Part shown: positions 35,886 through 44,457 of the stretch, one piece after another
Numbering within the stretch: the first letter of the stretch is position 1
Layout: each line of letters opens with the position of its first letter
The notes under the pieces: model-generated
Told to the model about the DNA's origin: nothing
Database searches by the model: none
The model's input: the letters and a program-made list of their open reading frames with translations, nothing else
NCBI RefSeq assembly: GCF_003259905.1
Contig: NZ_QLMG01000021.1
Location: 1 to 64,000, forward strand
Reading direction: 5' to 3'
Source: Salipiger aestuarii
GTDB taxonomy: Bacteria > Pseudomonadota > Alphaproteobacteria > Rhodobacterales > Rhodobacteraceae
Length of the DNA: 64,000 nucleotides
Made by a program: the position numbers and the translations under genes

Positions 35886-36776
35886 ATGGGATACATCAAG
35901 ACGACGGTTCTGATGGCAGCGATGACCGCGCTGTTCATGGGCGTGGGGTATTTGCTGGGTGGCAGCGGCGGCGCGCTGATCGCGCTGGTGGTGGCGGCGG
36001 GGATGAACCTGTTCGCCTGGTGGGGATCGGACCGCATGGTGCTGCGCATGCACAACGCCCGCCCCGTGCCGCACCGCGACCCCGAAGGGCTGTCGGCGCT
36101 GGTGGCCGATCTGTCGCAGCGCGCGGGGCTTCCGATGCCTGCGGTTTATGTGATCGACGAGGCGCAGCCCAACGCCTTTGCCACCGGGCGCAGCCCCGCC
36201 AATGCCGCCGTGGCCGTGACCACCGGCCTGATGCGCAGCCTCTCTCCCGAGGAACTGGCCGGGGTGATCGCGCATGAGCTGGCACATATCCGCAACCGCG
36301 ACACGCTTATCATGACCGTCACCGCGACCTTTGCGGGCGCGATCACCATGCTGGCCAACTTCGGCATGTTCTTTGGCGGGCGGCGCGAGGGCGGCATGGG
36401 CATCATCGGCACGCTGGCGATGATGATCCTTGCGCCGATGGCGGCGGGGCTGGTGCAGATGGCGATTTCGCGCACCCGCGAATATGCCGCCGACAAGGCA
36501 GGGGCCGAGATCTGCGGGCATCCGCTGTGGCTTGCCTCGGCGCTGGCGCGCATTCAGCAGGGTGCGGCGCGGATCGACAACAACGCGGCCGAGGCCAACC
36601 CCGCCACGGCCCACATGTTCATCATCAACCCGCTGCACGCCCACGCGCGCGACAGCCTGTTCGCGACCCACCCGGCGACCGAAAACCGCATCGCGGAACT
36701 GCGTAAACTGGCCGGAGCGACGGCGCGGCCCGCGCCGCGCCCGGCACGGCAGGTGTCGCGCGGCCCCTGGGGCTGA
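35886..36776 (+). CDS. htpX: Membrane zinc metalloprotease HtpX
   Basis: A 296-residue M48 family protease that degrades damaged inner-membrane proteins. It has two N-terminal membrane helices (about 7-25 and 30-48), the zinc motif HELAH at residues 130-134, two further hydrophobic segments and the third ligand in TREYAADK near residue 205. The ATG at 35886 has the usual MGYIKT start. Length and layout are normal for HtpX. Confidence 0.94.
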   Translation: MGYIKTTVLMAAMTALFMGVGYLLGGSGGALIALVVAAGMNLFAWWGSDRMVLRMHNARPVPHRDPEGLSALVADLSQRAGLPMPAVYVIDEAQPNAFATGRSPANAAVAVTTGLMRSLSPEELAGVIAHELAHIRNRDTLIMTVTATFAGAITMLANFGMFFGGRREGGMGIIGTLAMMILAPMAAGLVQMAISRTREYAADKAGAEICGHPLWLASALARIQQGAARIDNNAAEANPATAHMFIINPLHAHARDSLFATHPATENRIAELRKLAGATARPAPRPARQVSRGPWG

Positions 36777-36986
36777 TGGGGGCGGGTCGCAGTCGTATGA
36801 CGCGGGGCAATTCGCGGTCCGGCCCGGGCGGCGTGGCCCGCGCGCCCGGAGCCGCGACCGGGCGCGGCGCATGTCGCCCTGGGGGCGCTGGGCCGCTGGC
36901 ATTGGCGGGTAATTCCCGCGCATCCGTTTGGCGGGGCCTGGGCTGTTAAACGATCATTTTTGATATGTTGTCGGCGAATATCGCAG

Positions 36987-37015
36987 TTTCAATATCATAT
37001 TTGATCGCATATAAT
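36987..37015 (+). promoter_or_regulatory. Candidate hipBA promoter
   Basis: A perfect -10 hexamer TATAAT (37010-37015) lies 17 bases after a weak -35 (TTTCAA, 36987-36992), in a sharply AT-rich island (36950-37016) between GC-rich genes. Several partial ATAT dyads surround it, as expected for HipB autoregulation. Because the -10 overlaps an ATG at 37014, translation should start downstream. Confidence 0.5.
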
Positions 37016-37049
37016 GGGCGCATCATTGCGCCACCCGGATGTTCGCCCC

Positions 37050-37361
37050 ATGCCGCTGCTCGACAATCTGAAGACGGCCGAGGATCTGCGCCAGCAGATC
37101 GCCGCCGCCGCGCGGGATCGCCGCCTTGCCCTGAACCTCACGCAAAAGGCGCTGAGCGACCGGTCGGGCGTGTCCATCGCCACTCTGCGCCGGTTCGAGG
37201 GCGGCGGCCCCGCCAGCCTGGAAACGGTGCTTGCGCTTGCCGAGGCGCTTGGCGCGCTCGATGGGTTCGGCGCGCTGTTTCCGTTGCCCGAAGCGCAAAC
37301 GCTGGATGATCTGGACGCGCCCGCCCCCCGCCGGCGTGCAAGCGGGCGGCGGGCGCAATGA
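37050..37361 (+). CDS. hipB: HipB-like XRE antitoxin/regulator
   Basis: A 103-residue helix-turn-helix protein of the XRE/Cro type (residues about 12-60: QQIAAAARDRRLALNLTQKA, SGVSIATLRRFE). It has a basic, Pro/Ala-rich C-terminal tail. It overlaps hipA by four bases. As in other hipBA modules, it should repress the operon and neutralise HipA. The ATG at 37050 is preferred because the earlier ATG (37014) lies inside the -10 element. Confidence 0.82.
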   Translation: MPLLDNLKTAEDLRQQIAAAARDRRLALNLTQKALSDRSGVSIATLRRFEGGGPASLETVLALAEALGALDGFGALFPLPEAQTLDDLDAPAPRRRASGRRAQ

Positions 37362-38590
37362 CGCGGCGGCTGGACGTGCGGCTGGATTTCGCCGACGGCG
37401 GCCCCGCGGTGCGTGTTGGCCGGCTTGGGCGCGATCCGGCGACGCGGACGACGGTGCTGGAATGGGATGGCGATTTCGCGCGCGCACCGCTGCCGATCCT
37501 GCCCCTGGGGCACCGCCATGACGGGTTGCTGCGCCCCGATGCCACGCGCCGCGCCAGCCTGCCGGGGCTGTTCGAGGACAGCCTGCCCGACGGGTGGGGC
37601 CGCCTGTTGCTGGATCGTGAAATGGCCGCGCGGGGCATTTCGCGCGCAACCATCGGCGATCTGGAACGGCTGGCCTTTGTCGGGCGTCACGGCACCGGCG
37701 CGCTGTCATACACCCCCGAAACCGGCGATCAGGCCAGCGGGGCCATCGACCTTGGCTGGTTCGAAGACATCATTCCCCGGATCGAAGACGGGGCCAGCGC
37801 CGACGATCTGACCCGGCTGCGCGCGATTTCGGGCGGCAGTCAGGGCGCGCGGCCGAAATTCGTGGCGCAGATGAATGCCACCGGGGCCTTGCGCAGCCAT
37901 CGTGCGCCGCTTGACCCCGGCTGGCGGCAGGTGTTGATCAAGGCGCGCGCCGCGTCCGATCCGCCGGGCAGCATACAGGCCGAACTGGCCTATGGCACCG
38001 CGATGCGCCGCGCCGGCATCGAGACCAGCCCCATGGCCCGGATGGATGGCGCGCGCGAGCCCTTCTTTGCCACCGACCGCTTTGACCGGCCCGGCGCGGA
38101 ACGGCTGCATATGGCGACCGTTGCCGGGCTGCTGGATTGCGGCATGGTGCATGGCGCGGTGGATTACACCGACCTTGTGAAGCTGGCCAAGCACCTGTGC
38201 CGCGACGCGCGCGCCGTCGAACAGGTGTTTCGCCGGATGGTGTTCAACGTGCGCGCCTTCAACCGCGACGATCATGTGCGCAACCATGCGTTCCTGATGG
38301 GCCGGGCGGGGCAGTGGCGGCTTGCGCCCGCCTATGACGTGTCGTTTTCCGACGGTCCCGGGGGCGAGCATTCCCTGGCCATCGCGGGCGAGGGCAGGGC
38401 GCCCGGACGCGCCGCCCTGGCCGAGGTGGCGCGCCTTGCGGGGATCAAGCCGCGCCAGCGCGACGCCATCATTGGCGACATCGACGCGGCGCTGGCCACC
38501 TGGCCCGATCTGGCGCGCGATCACGGCGTGCCGAGCGGGCTGGCGCAGCGTATCGGCGCGGCCATCGCGCAGGCGCGCGGCTGGGACTGA
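37358..38590 (+). CDS. hipA: HipA-family serine/threonine kinase toxin
   Basis: A 410-residue HipA-type kinase. HipA toxins phosphorylate an aminoacyl-tRNA synthetase and induce dormancy. The ATP loop SGGSQGARPK (residues 148-157), the catalytic N-x-D-x-H-x-x-N motif (Asn291, Asp293, His295, Asn298) and the metal-binding LAPAYDVSFS segment are all present, so it looks active. It is coupled to hipB. It may stabilise the plasmid as a toxin-antitoxin system. Confidence 0.88.
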   Translation: MTRRLDVRLDFADGGPAVRVGRLGRDPATRTTVLEWDGDFARAPLPILPLGHRHDGLLRPDATRRASLPGLFEDSLPDGWGRLLLDREMAARGISRATIGDLERLAFVGRHGTGALSYTPETGDQASGAIDLGWFEDIIPRIEDGASADDLTRLRAISGGSQGARPKFVAQMNATGALRSHRAPLDPGWRQVLIKARAASDPPGSIQAELAYGTAMRRAGIETSPMARMDGAREPFFATDRFDRPGAERLHMATVAGLLDCGMVHGAVDYTDLVKLAKHLCRDARAVEQVFRRMVFNVRAFNRDDHVRNHAFLMGRAGQWRLAPAYDVSFSDGPGGEHSLAIAGEGRAPGRAALAEVARLAGIKPRQRDAIIGDIDAALATWPDLARDHGVPSGLAQRIGAAIAQARGWD

Positions 38591-39625
38591 CTAGCGCCGC
38601 TTGCCCGGAGTCTTGCGGATCTTGTTGTTGCGCGGGCCGGTCTCGACCGGCGTGTTGGACCGGTTTTCATCCAGCAGCTTGCGCCAGCGGTCCAGCCGCC
38701 CCGCATCGACCGTGCCGTCGGCGATGGCGGCCTGAATCGCGCAGCCCGGTTCGTGGTCATGGGTGCAGTCGTTGAACCGGCAGGCGGGGGCCAGCTCGGC
38801 GATCTCGGCGAACACCATGTCCAGCCCGTCCGAGATATTGCTGACGTGCAGCGTGCGCATGCCGGGGGTGTCGATCACCAGACCTCCGCCGCTGATCGGG
38901 TGCAGCGAGCGGGCGGTGGTGGTGTGGCGCCCCTTGGCATCGTCTTCGCGGATGGCGCCGGTCGCCTGGGCGTCGTCGCCCTGCTTGTCGGTCAACGTGT
39001 TCAGCAGGGTTGACTTGCCCACACCGGACGAGCCGATCAGCGCGACGGTCTGGCCGGGGCCGCACCAGGGGGCAAGTGTCTGCGCCGCCTCCGGCGTCCT
39101 GGCGTTGATCTGCACGACCTCCAGCCCACGCTGAAGGGCTGCGGCCTGCGCCACATAGGGCGCGGTATCGCCCGCCTTGTCGATCTTGGTGAGCACGATC
39201 AGGGGCCTTGTGGTCGCCTCGTTCGCAAGGGTCAGGTAGCGTTCCAGCCGGGCCGGGTTGAAATCGTCGTTGCAGGAGGTGACGATGAACAGCGTGTCCA
39301 CATTCGCGGCGATCAGCTGGTCGGGGCGCCCGCCTTCGGTGCGGCGCCGCAGCAGGGTTCGCCGGTCCAGCCGCCGCGACAGCATCTGGGTCGCGGGGTC
39401 GACCAGCGCCCAGTCTCCGACGGCGAAGTCGGTGGTCCTGGCGTGGGCGGGCAGGGACAGGCGCACCGCCCCGGTGACCGATTGGGCGGTCAGCCGCGAC
39501 CGGTGCACGGTGGCGATGCGCATGGGTGCAAGTGCGGAGTCGTCCGGGGCAAGCTGGGCGTCGAAGAACGGCCCCCAGCCGAGGGAGGTCAACACGGGCG
39601 AGACGGGGTCTGTTGCATGGTTCAC
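38591..39625 (-). CDS. rsgA: Ribosome small subunit-dependent GTPase A
   Basis: A 344-residue circularly permuted GTPase that helps mature the 30S subunit. After an N-terminal OB fold, the G motifs occur in the permuted order: G4 LTKID, then G1 GSSGVGKSTLLN, G2 around RHTTTARSL and G3 DTPGM. The C-terminal zinc site is in CRFNDCTHDHEPGCA. The GTG at 39625 with AGGT upstream is preferred to a TTG further out. It ends next to hipA in convergent orientation. It is usually a chromosomal gene, so this may be a second copy. Confidence 0.9.
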   Translation of the reverse strand: MNHATDPVSPVLTSLGWGPFFDAQLAPDDSALAPMRIATVHRSRLTAQSVTGAVRLSLPAHARTTDFAVGDWALVDPATQMLSRRLDRRTLLRRRTEGGRPDQLIAANVDTLFIVTSCNDDFNPARLERYLTLANEATTRPLIVLTKIDKAGDTAPYVAQAAALQRGLEVVQINARTPEAAQTLAPWCGPGQTVALIGSSGVGKSTLLNTLTDKQGDDAQATGAIREDDAKGRHTTTARSLHPISGGGLVIDTPGMRTLHVSNISDGLDMVFAEIAELAPACRFNDCTHDHEPGCAIQAAIADGTVDAGRLDRWRKLLDENRSNTPVETGPRNNKIRKTPGKRR

Positions 39626-39749
39626 AAAGACCTGAATGGCGAGCCGCGCGTCAGGGCGCAAGGGATTTCCGCGCCCCGCGCACGCTTTGCCGGGCGGGGG
39701 CGCATCCGTTTTGCGTCAGGTCGGGGCCCCGCCGGGGGGCGCCCGACAG

Positions 39750-39797
39750 GCGCGTGATCGGGCGCGTGATCGGGCGCGTGATCGGGCGCGTGATCGG
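39750..39797 (+). repeat. Four tandem copies of a 12-base repeat
   Basis: GCGCGTGATCGG is repeated four times without mismatch (39750-39797), followed by a partial copy. It lies between rsgA and the IS remnants and belongs to no convincing gene. Perfect tandem copies suggest a recent, unstable variable-number repeat. Confidence 0.85.
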
Positions 39798-39899
39798 GCG
39801 CGATGGCGCGGGCGAAAACGGCGATGTCCTGCGGCGCCCGGTCATCGACCGTCCGACCCCGGTCGCGACAGGGCCATGAACCGCCCCGGGGTCTGTCGG

Positions 39900-40022
39900 G
39901 CCACCCTTGGCTGGGTCGATTGGTTCAACAACCGCCGGCTGCTTGGGCCCATCGGAAACATCCCGCCAGCAGAGGCTGAAGAGAACGTCTATGCACAGCG
40001 CGACGTGCTGGATATGGTCGCG
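39900..40022 (+). pseudogene. IS3-family transposase OrfB, C-terminal fragment
   Basis: About 40 residues (GWVDWFNNRRLLGPIGNIPP and following) match the C-terminal end of IS3-family OrfB transposases. The rest of the gene is missing, and the next segment belongs to another IS copy. It marks an old, eroded insertion. Confidence 0.75.
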
Positions 40023-40067
40023 CGAATTGAAGCAATAGGTCTCCGACAAACTCGGGGCGGTTCACAC

Positions 40068-40642
40068 AAGACCGACCCCTGTCTTCCGGGCGGACTGCGG
40101 GTTGATCGGCTTCATCAGGTCCGGTGCGCCAACACAACCTCTCTGCCGATGCGGCGGGGCGTCTTCCCCTTGGTCATGGACTGGTTCACCCGCAAGGTCC
40201 TGGCCTGGCGCATCTCGAACACGCTGGCGGCGGATTTCTGCGTTGAGGCGTTGAACGAGGCGGACCACGGCTTCGGCCGCCCGAGATATTGAACACCGAT
40301 CAGGGTTCGCAGTTCACGTCCTTTGTTTGGACCGACCGGCTGAAACGGATCGGCACACGGATCGCGATGGACGGAACAGGGCGCTGCCTCGACAACATCT
40401 TCATCGAGCGTTTCCGGCGACCCCTGAAGTATAAGTGCGTCTAGCTGCACGCCTGGGAGACCGGTTCACAGGCCAGGGCCGGCGTTGGCCGATGGATCAC
40501 TTTCTACCATCACCAGCGGCCTCATGCCGCCCATGGCGGACAGCCGTCCGCCGTGGTCTGCTTCAACCAGATCGAAACTGACCAGCAGGGGCAGTACAGT
40601 AGCCTGAATCACGCCAGATCCTGTCCAAGAGAGGGGGAGTAG
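40068..40642 (+). pseudogene. IS3-family transposase OrfB, broken integrase core
   Basis: The sequence encodes the OrfB integrase core from MDWFTRKVLAWRISNT through EILNTDQGSQFTSF and FIERFRR to a C-terminal HAWETGSQARAGVGRW segment. It is broken by a frameshift near 40285 and an in-frame TAG at 40441-40443, where IS3 proteins have a tyrosine. The expected Trp and Asp of the first catalytic block are also altered. The element is inactive. Confidence 0.8.
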
Positions 40643-40965
40643 CCTATTTGCCTGGCTATTCTGGTTGGGGTTTTGCAGGAACATCTTGTCGGTGCAACGC
40701 AGTCTCAAATCCGTAGCAGCCTTTCCGTCTCTTTGCGCAAGACTGGTAGAGACGCGCTCAAAATACAGTTTGGCATGTTGGTCGCTGATCCCGAGTGATC
40801 ATCATTGACTGGCGAAAACTCACTAGATTTCGGGAATAATTTATAGAATTTGCGATCCCGGGAGGACACGAACCCGCAACTTCCTGATTGGACGGTCACG
40901 GGTCTACGTCCCCAACCACTCGTAAAGCTGGCGGTTTAATTCGCGCTTTTCGTCACGATTGCCAA
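40643..40965. other. Non-coding stretch between IS3 remnant and Tn7-like end
   Basis: This stretch of about 320 bases, with lower GC, holds no convincing gene. It contains the tRNA-Arg-like fragment at 40852-40888. The Tn7-like element may begin at a TGT near 40966, just before the first of three terminal repeats. Confidence 0.5.
40852..40888 (-). other. tRNA-Arg-like 3' fragment (possible integration scar)
   Basis: Read on the minus strand, these 37 bases contain AGTTGCGGGTTCG (variable loop and T-arm start) followed by GTCCT and CCGGGATCGC. They closely resemble the 3' half of bacterial tRNA-Arg(CCG). The T-stem pairs only partly and the upstream part does not fold into a D-arm and acceptor stem, so it is not a working tRNA. 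Such fragments usually mark an attachment site of an island or phage. The comparison is from memory of tRNA sequences, not from a search. Confidence 0.45.
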
Positions 40966-40970
40966 TGTAC

Positions 40971-41101
40971 CATAAGCTTGCACACCGAGATGATTCCGCG
41001 ACTGCGTGGTGTAAAATTTTCTTATTTATTTCAGATGCTTGCCATGAGGCTCTTTCCCCCCGCAAGGCATAAGCATGCACAGTAGACACATAAGCATGCA
41101 C
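40971..41101. repeat. Three CATAAGCWTGCAC repeats, putative TnsB-binding end
   Basis: CATAAGCTTGCAC (40971-40983), CATAAGCATGCAC (41068-41080) and CATAAGCATGCAC (41089-41101) are direct repeats with at most one mismatch; the last two are spaced by exactly 21 bases. They lie between the end of the tnsC-like gene and a TGT at 40966. Arrays of direct repeats starting with a terminal TGT are the normal form of Tn7-like transposon ends. I did not find matching copies at the other side. Confidence 0.6.
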
Positions 41102-41167
41102 GGCTGCGGTCAAAAAAAGGGCCCGCAATGCTTGCCCTGAAACGTTCATACCGGTATTGGCCAGCTG

Positions 41168-42142
41168 CTATTCGTCCAGCACCATCTCCATGAGTTTGTC
41201 GCCGTCGATCATGTCGCGATAACCGGGTGCGGTGAAGGGGCACAGGCCTTGAGGCAGGCGGGAGTTCTGGGCATAGGCCTTGGAGAACATTTTGATTGTG
41301 GCGCTCTTCTGGCCATGAAGTTTGCACAAGCCGAAGGCGCGGATCAGCAGCTCGATGACGAGGCCCCACCTGGAAGCGCAGGCAAAATCGAGGCGCTGCA
41401 GAAAATCGACGTCGACAAGGTCTTCGACATCGATATCGGCGCGTTCGGCATAGGTGTAGACGAGCTTGTTCAGTTCGATCATGTCCGGATCCCTTGTCGG
41501 ATCAGCGAACTTGCCCAGGTGGATCTCATCGAAATGGATGTGGGAGAGGAGATGGGCGATCTGCTCTTCAGAGTTCACATGACTGGCCAGAACCGGGACG
41601 CCTGACAAGATGAGCATCAGCTGCCATTCCGGTTCCTTCATCAGCGCCTTGAAGCGGTCGAGGAGCTTTGCATTGGAAATTTCGCCAGAAGTAAAGGCGT
41701 GCTGACATTCGTCGTAGTAGAGGCCGATGACGCCCTGTTCGCGGCATTGGTGGCGAACCATGTTCCAGAGTTCACCCTGGGTGCGCCGGGGGTTCGCGGG
41801 GTAACCGAGAGATTCGAGCGTCTTGTGACCCAGATCCTTCCAAGTGATCGACCCATCCAGCTTGCAGTAGATAATCTTGCCAACCTTCCCGTTGGGCATT
41901 TCCGTCATGCTGGCGTTGAATTCCTCTATGAGCCTGACTGTCTCGGAAGTCTTGCCGACCCGGGATTCGCCGGTGACCAGCATGCCGCGCACTTCGAAGT
42001 GCCCGCCGATGGCGGCTTTGACGTAGTAGTCGTGCAGGCAGTTTTCGAAAGCTTCGCGGAGCTTTGCCGCGCGCGGAAAGGTATAATGGCCGCGCTGCAG
42101 AGCAACCGATGCGTTGACGCGGTTCTGGTCGATGAAACCCAT
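41168..42142 (-). CDS. TnsC/TniB-like AAA+ transposition ATPase
   Basis: A 324-residue ATPase with Walker A GESRVGKTS (residues 58-66) and Walker B LYYDECQ (Asp144, Glu145). It has the TniB-family layout: a short N-terminal region, the ATPase core and a helical C-terminus. In Tn7-like elements TnsC receives the signal from the target selector and activates the TnsA/TnsB transposase. It is the last gene of the four-gene minus-strand operon, 41 bases after tnsB, and lies directly next to the repeat array. Confidence 0.85.
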   Translation of the reverse strand: MGFIDQNRVNASVALQRGHYTFPRAAKLREAFENCLHDYYVKAAIGGHFEVRGMLVTGESRVGKTSETVRLIEEFNASMTEMPNGKVGKIIYCKLDGSITWKDLGHKTLESLGYPANPRRTQGELWNMVRHQCREQGVIGLYYDECQHAFTSGEISNAKLLDRFKALMKEPEWQLMLILSGVPVLASHVNSEEQIAHLLSHIHFDEIHLGKFADPTRDPDMIELNKLVYTYAERADIDVEDLVDVDFLQRLDFACASRWGLVIELLIRAFGLCKLHGQKSATIKMFSKAYAQNSRLPQGLCPFTAPGYRDMIDGDKLMEMVLDE

Positions 42143-42183
42143 GGGTATCCTTGAATTGCTGGACGTCGTTGAGGTGGCGGTAG

Positions 42184-44457
42184 TTACGAGAGCTCGCCCT
42201 TCTGGGCGGGGCGGCCGAGCCTGACAGGGGGCTCCGAAGGCGGGTTATCTGCCTTGGGCTTCGATTTCGTGGTTGGTATTGCTGGCGTAGAGGTCGGCTT
42301 CGCAGGCGCGTGATCGATGAGGCTTGCTCCGCCGAGTGGCAGGATCCCCGGCCCCGAGGTCGCGGTGGCCAGGGTACCTGGGGCGACCGTATCGAGCGGC
42401 ACGTGCGTGGTGACCAGCCGAGATGCGGCAAACAGGCTCTTGGCCTTCTTGCAGGTTTCGGCCTGAGTGACATAGCTCCTCGGCAAACGCCGCTCGACGC
42501 CGATTTTCTTGAGCTGATCATGCCTCTCGAGGCGAACCTTTGCGATCCGGTCTTCGTAGAGTGTTGTCACCTCGGGGTTTTCACGCCGGTAGTGCGTCAT
42601 CAGCTCCAGGAATTCGGATGCGGTCAGATCGGCGAAGACCGTCGTCTGGAGTGCCAGCCTGTATGTCTTTCGATCACGCGGGATCACTGCGGTCGCAAAG
42701 CTCAGATCGTCCGGATCGATATAAACGGTGACCTTGCCCTTGTGGTGTTCGCGGGCGGCCTGGAATTCGTCTGACGCATAGAAGAGGCCTTCAAGCACCC
42801 GCACACCCTCATCGTTGGGCTGCAACTTGAATGGCCAGCCCAAGTGGACGCGGCGGAGATCTTCATCCAAAAGACGAAATGTCTCCCTGGTCTCATTCAG
42901 TTCTTGATAGACCTCTGCTGGGCGGCGCCCGCTCATACCGACGCCCATATGTTTCAGGGACGGGTACTCGTCGATGAAAAACTTGGTCAGGATTTCATAG
43001 AGGAGATCGATGTCAAGGACGCCTGATGCCTTGGCGTCATATCCGGGCAGCTCTCCTGCTTTGCGACCCGTGTAGCCGTGGAGCAGTTTCAGCAAGACGG
43101 ATTCGGTGGTGCCGAACATGCGCTCGACATAGGGTTTGTCGGCGGAGGCGTGGGTACGCACGTCAGTATTCGCCGATGCGATCCCCATGAGCGCGGACTT
43201 GACCTCGGCGTTCCGCAGGCCGGTACCGTTGTCGTTGCGCACCATGCCGAGCCCCATGGCCGGCATCGGATCGCCTTCGCAACCATAGATGCGCCTCTCG
43301 CGGGTCTTGTCGCGTGTTGCCATCCGCAGCAGCTGCATCGTGGCTTCCGCTTTGGGCTGGTCGCTGACAACCCAGGCCAACGGCATGCGTGTTGCGACAT
43401 CGATCATGACAAGGATGCTGAGGCGGCTGCGGATCTCGTCATCCGCCCATTCCATAGCCTTCTTCATATCTTCAGACAGCGTATGCCAATAGCCTTTGGC
43501 CTTGGCCGAGGTAATCAGGGACGCCCGACATTCGTCCATCTCGCAGAATTCGCCGATCATGAGCGCCCGCACGTCAGAACTGCCGCGGCCCCGCTTGTTG
43601 CGCGCGTGGCGCTCGCCCTTCGTCGCGACCATGTATTCGGTCGGCGTGAGCAGCTCCTTGCGGTGACGAAGAACGGATTGATGGGATGGGACCGGGAGCG
43701 TGGGGAGGTCGTTGATCGCCCGCTGCAGGTTTTCCCTGTTGATCAGCGCTGCAAGGTAGCCATGCACGTTCGCCACGGACGGGCCCTTGAGATCCAGGCC
43801 GATCTCCTCCCACGCCTCTGTCATGAGTTCTTTCAGACGCAAGGGCAGACGCGGTGTCTCGTTGCCTTTGAGGTGGTCAAGTGTTGCCAGCCCAGCGATG
43901 ACATCATCACCGTCCTGGAGACCCTGATAGATCCCGTAGTATTTCTTCAGCGTCCGCCCTTTGTAGAGAAACCAGCTCCTCTGTCGACCGCCCTTCAAGG
44001 TGGCTGCACCCAGATGCACGCGCTCGCCAAAAAAGGCTTCGACGAGCGGACGCAAGAACTTCCTGTTCGCGGGGTCGTTCAAGGCGCCGATGGAAATCCG
44101 GAAGTCCTCATTGCCCTCGACAATGGTCCGGTGCCGATGGAGCTCGTCGATCGCCCTGCATACCGCGTAGTGGAAGCGGCCATAAGTCTGTTGCTCATCG
44201 GAGAGTTGGGCCGCGACGCTCAGACCACCCAGCCTGAGCTTGGCACTGCCCTCCGGCAACAGCTGCGAAGGGGCGAAAGTCACGACGCCGGATTTCATCA
44301 ATTCGACGAAGGACGAAAACCCAAGAATACTCATCTGGCCGCCCATCGGGTCCGCCAGCTCATAGCCTTGCGAACCGACCTTGCGGAGCAGGAGGTCGCG
44401 CCCCTGGACGACGATTTCGGTTCCGGCTTCGAAGTTGTAGCGAGGCGCGATCGTCAT
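42184..44457 (-). CDS. TnsB/TniA-like DDE transposase
   Basis: A 757-residue transposase with the rve integrase core and Mu-type C-terminal domain. The catalytic residues appear to be Asp308 (CEMDECR), Asp409 (VRNDNGTG) and Glu445 (KPYVERMFG). The C-terminal 60 residues are Pro/Ser/Lys-rich and may contact TnsC. The ATG at 44457 overlaps the stop of the TnsA-like gene (ATGA). Length is close to E. coli TnsB (702). It should bind the end repeats and join the transposon ends to the target. Confidence 0.88.
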   Translation of the reverse strand: MTIAPRYNFEAGTEIVVQGRDLLLRKVGSQGYELADPMGGQMSILGFSSFVELMKSGVVTFAPSQLLPEGSAKLRLGGLSVAAQLSDEQQTYGRFHYAVCRAIDELHRHRTIVEGNEDFRISIGALNDPANRKFLRPLVEAFFGERVHLGAATLKGGRQRSWFLYKGRTLKKYYGIYQGLQDGDDVIAGLATLDHLKGNETPRLPLRLKELMTEAWEEIGLDLKGPSVANVHGYLAALINRENLQRAINDLPTLPVPSHQSVLRHRKELLTPTEYMVATKGERHARNKRGRGSSDVRALMIGEFCEMDECRASLITSAKAKGYWHTLSEDMKKAMEWADDEIRSRLSILVMIDVATRMPLAWVVSDQPKAEATMQLLRMATRDKTRERRIYGCEGDPMPAMGLGMVRNDNGTGLRNAEVKSALMGIASANTDVRTHASADKPYVERMFGTTESVLLKLLHGYTGRKAGELPGYDAKASGVLDIDLLYEILTKFFIDEYPSLKHMGVGMSGRRPAEVYQELNETRETFRLLDEDLRRVHLGWPFKLQPNDEGVRVLEGLFYASDEFQAAREHHKGKVTVYIDPDDLSFATAVIPRDRKTYRLALQTTVFADLTASEFLELMTHYRRENPEVTTLYEDRIAKVRLERHDQLKKIGVERRLPRSYVTQAETCKKAKSLFAASRLVTTHVPLDTVAPGTLATATSGPGILPLGGASLIDHAPAKPTSTPAIPTTKSKPKADNPPSEPPVRLGRPAQKGELS

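Noticed and set aside
34392-36923. 843-codon minus-strand frame
   Set aside because: Opposite three well-supported plus-strand genes (PPC-like, response regulator, htpX).
39750-39797. CRISPR-like array
   Set aside because: The 12-base units are contiguous, without spacers; it is a simple tandem repeat. No cas genes occur.
40852-40930. Intact tRNA gene
   Set aside because: The 5' half does not pair with the acceptor and lacks a proper D-arm and U33; only a 3' fragment resembles tRNA-Arg.
40904-41149. 81-codon minus-strand frame after tnsC
   Set aside because: It covers the three CATAAGC repeats and has no recognisable product; the interval is better read as a transposon end.
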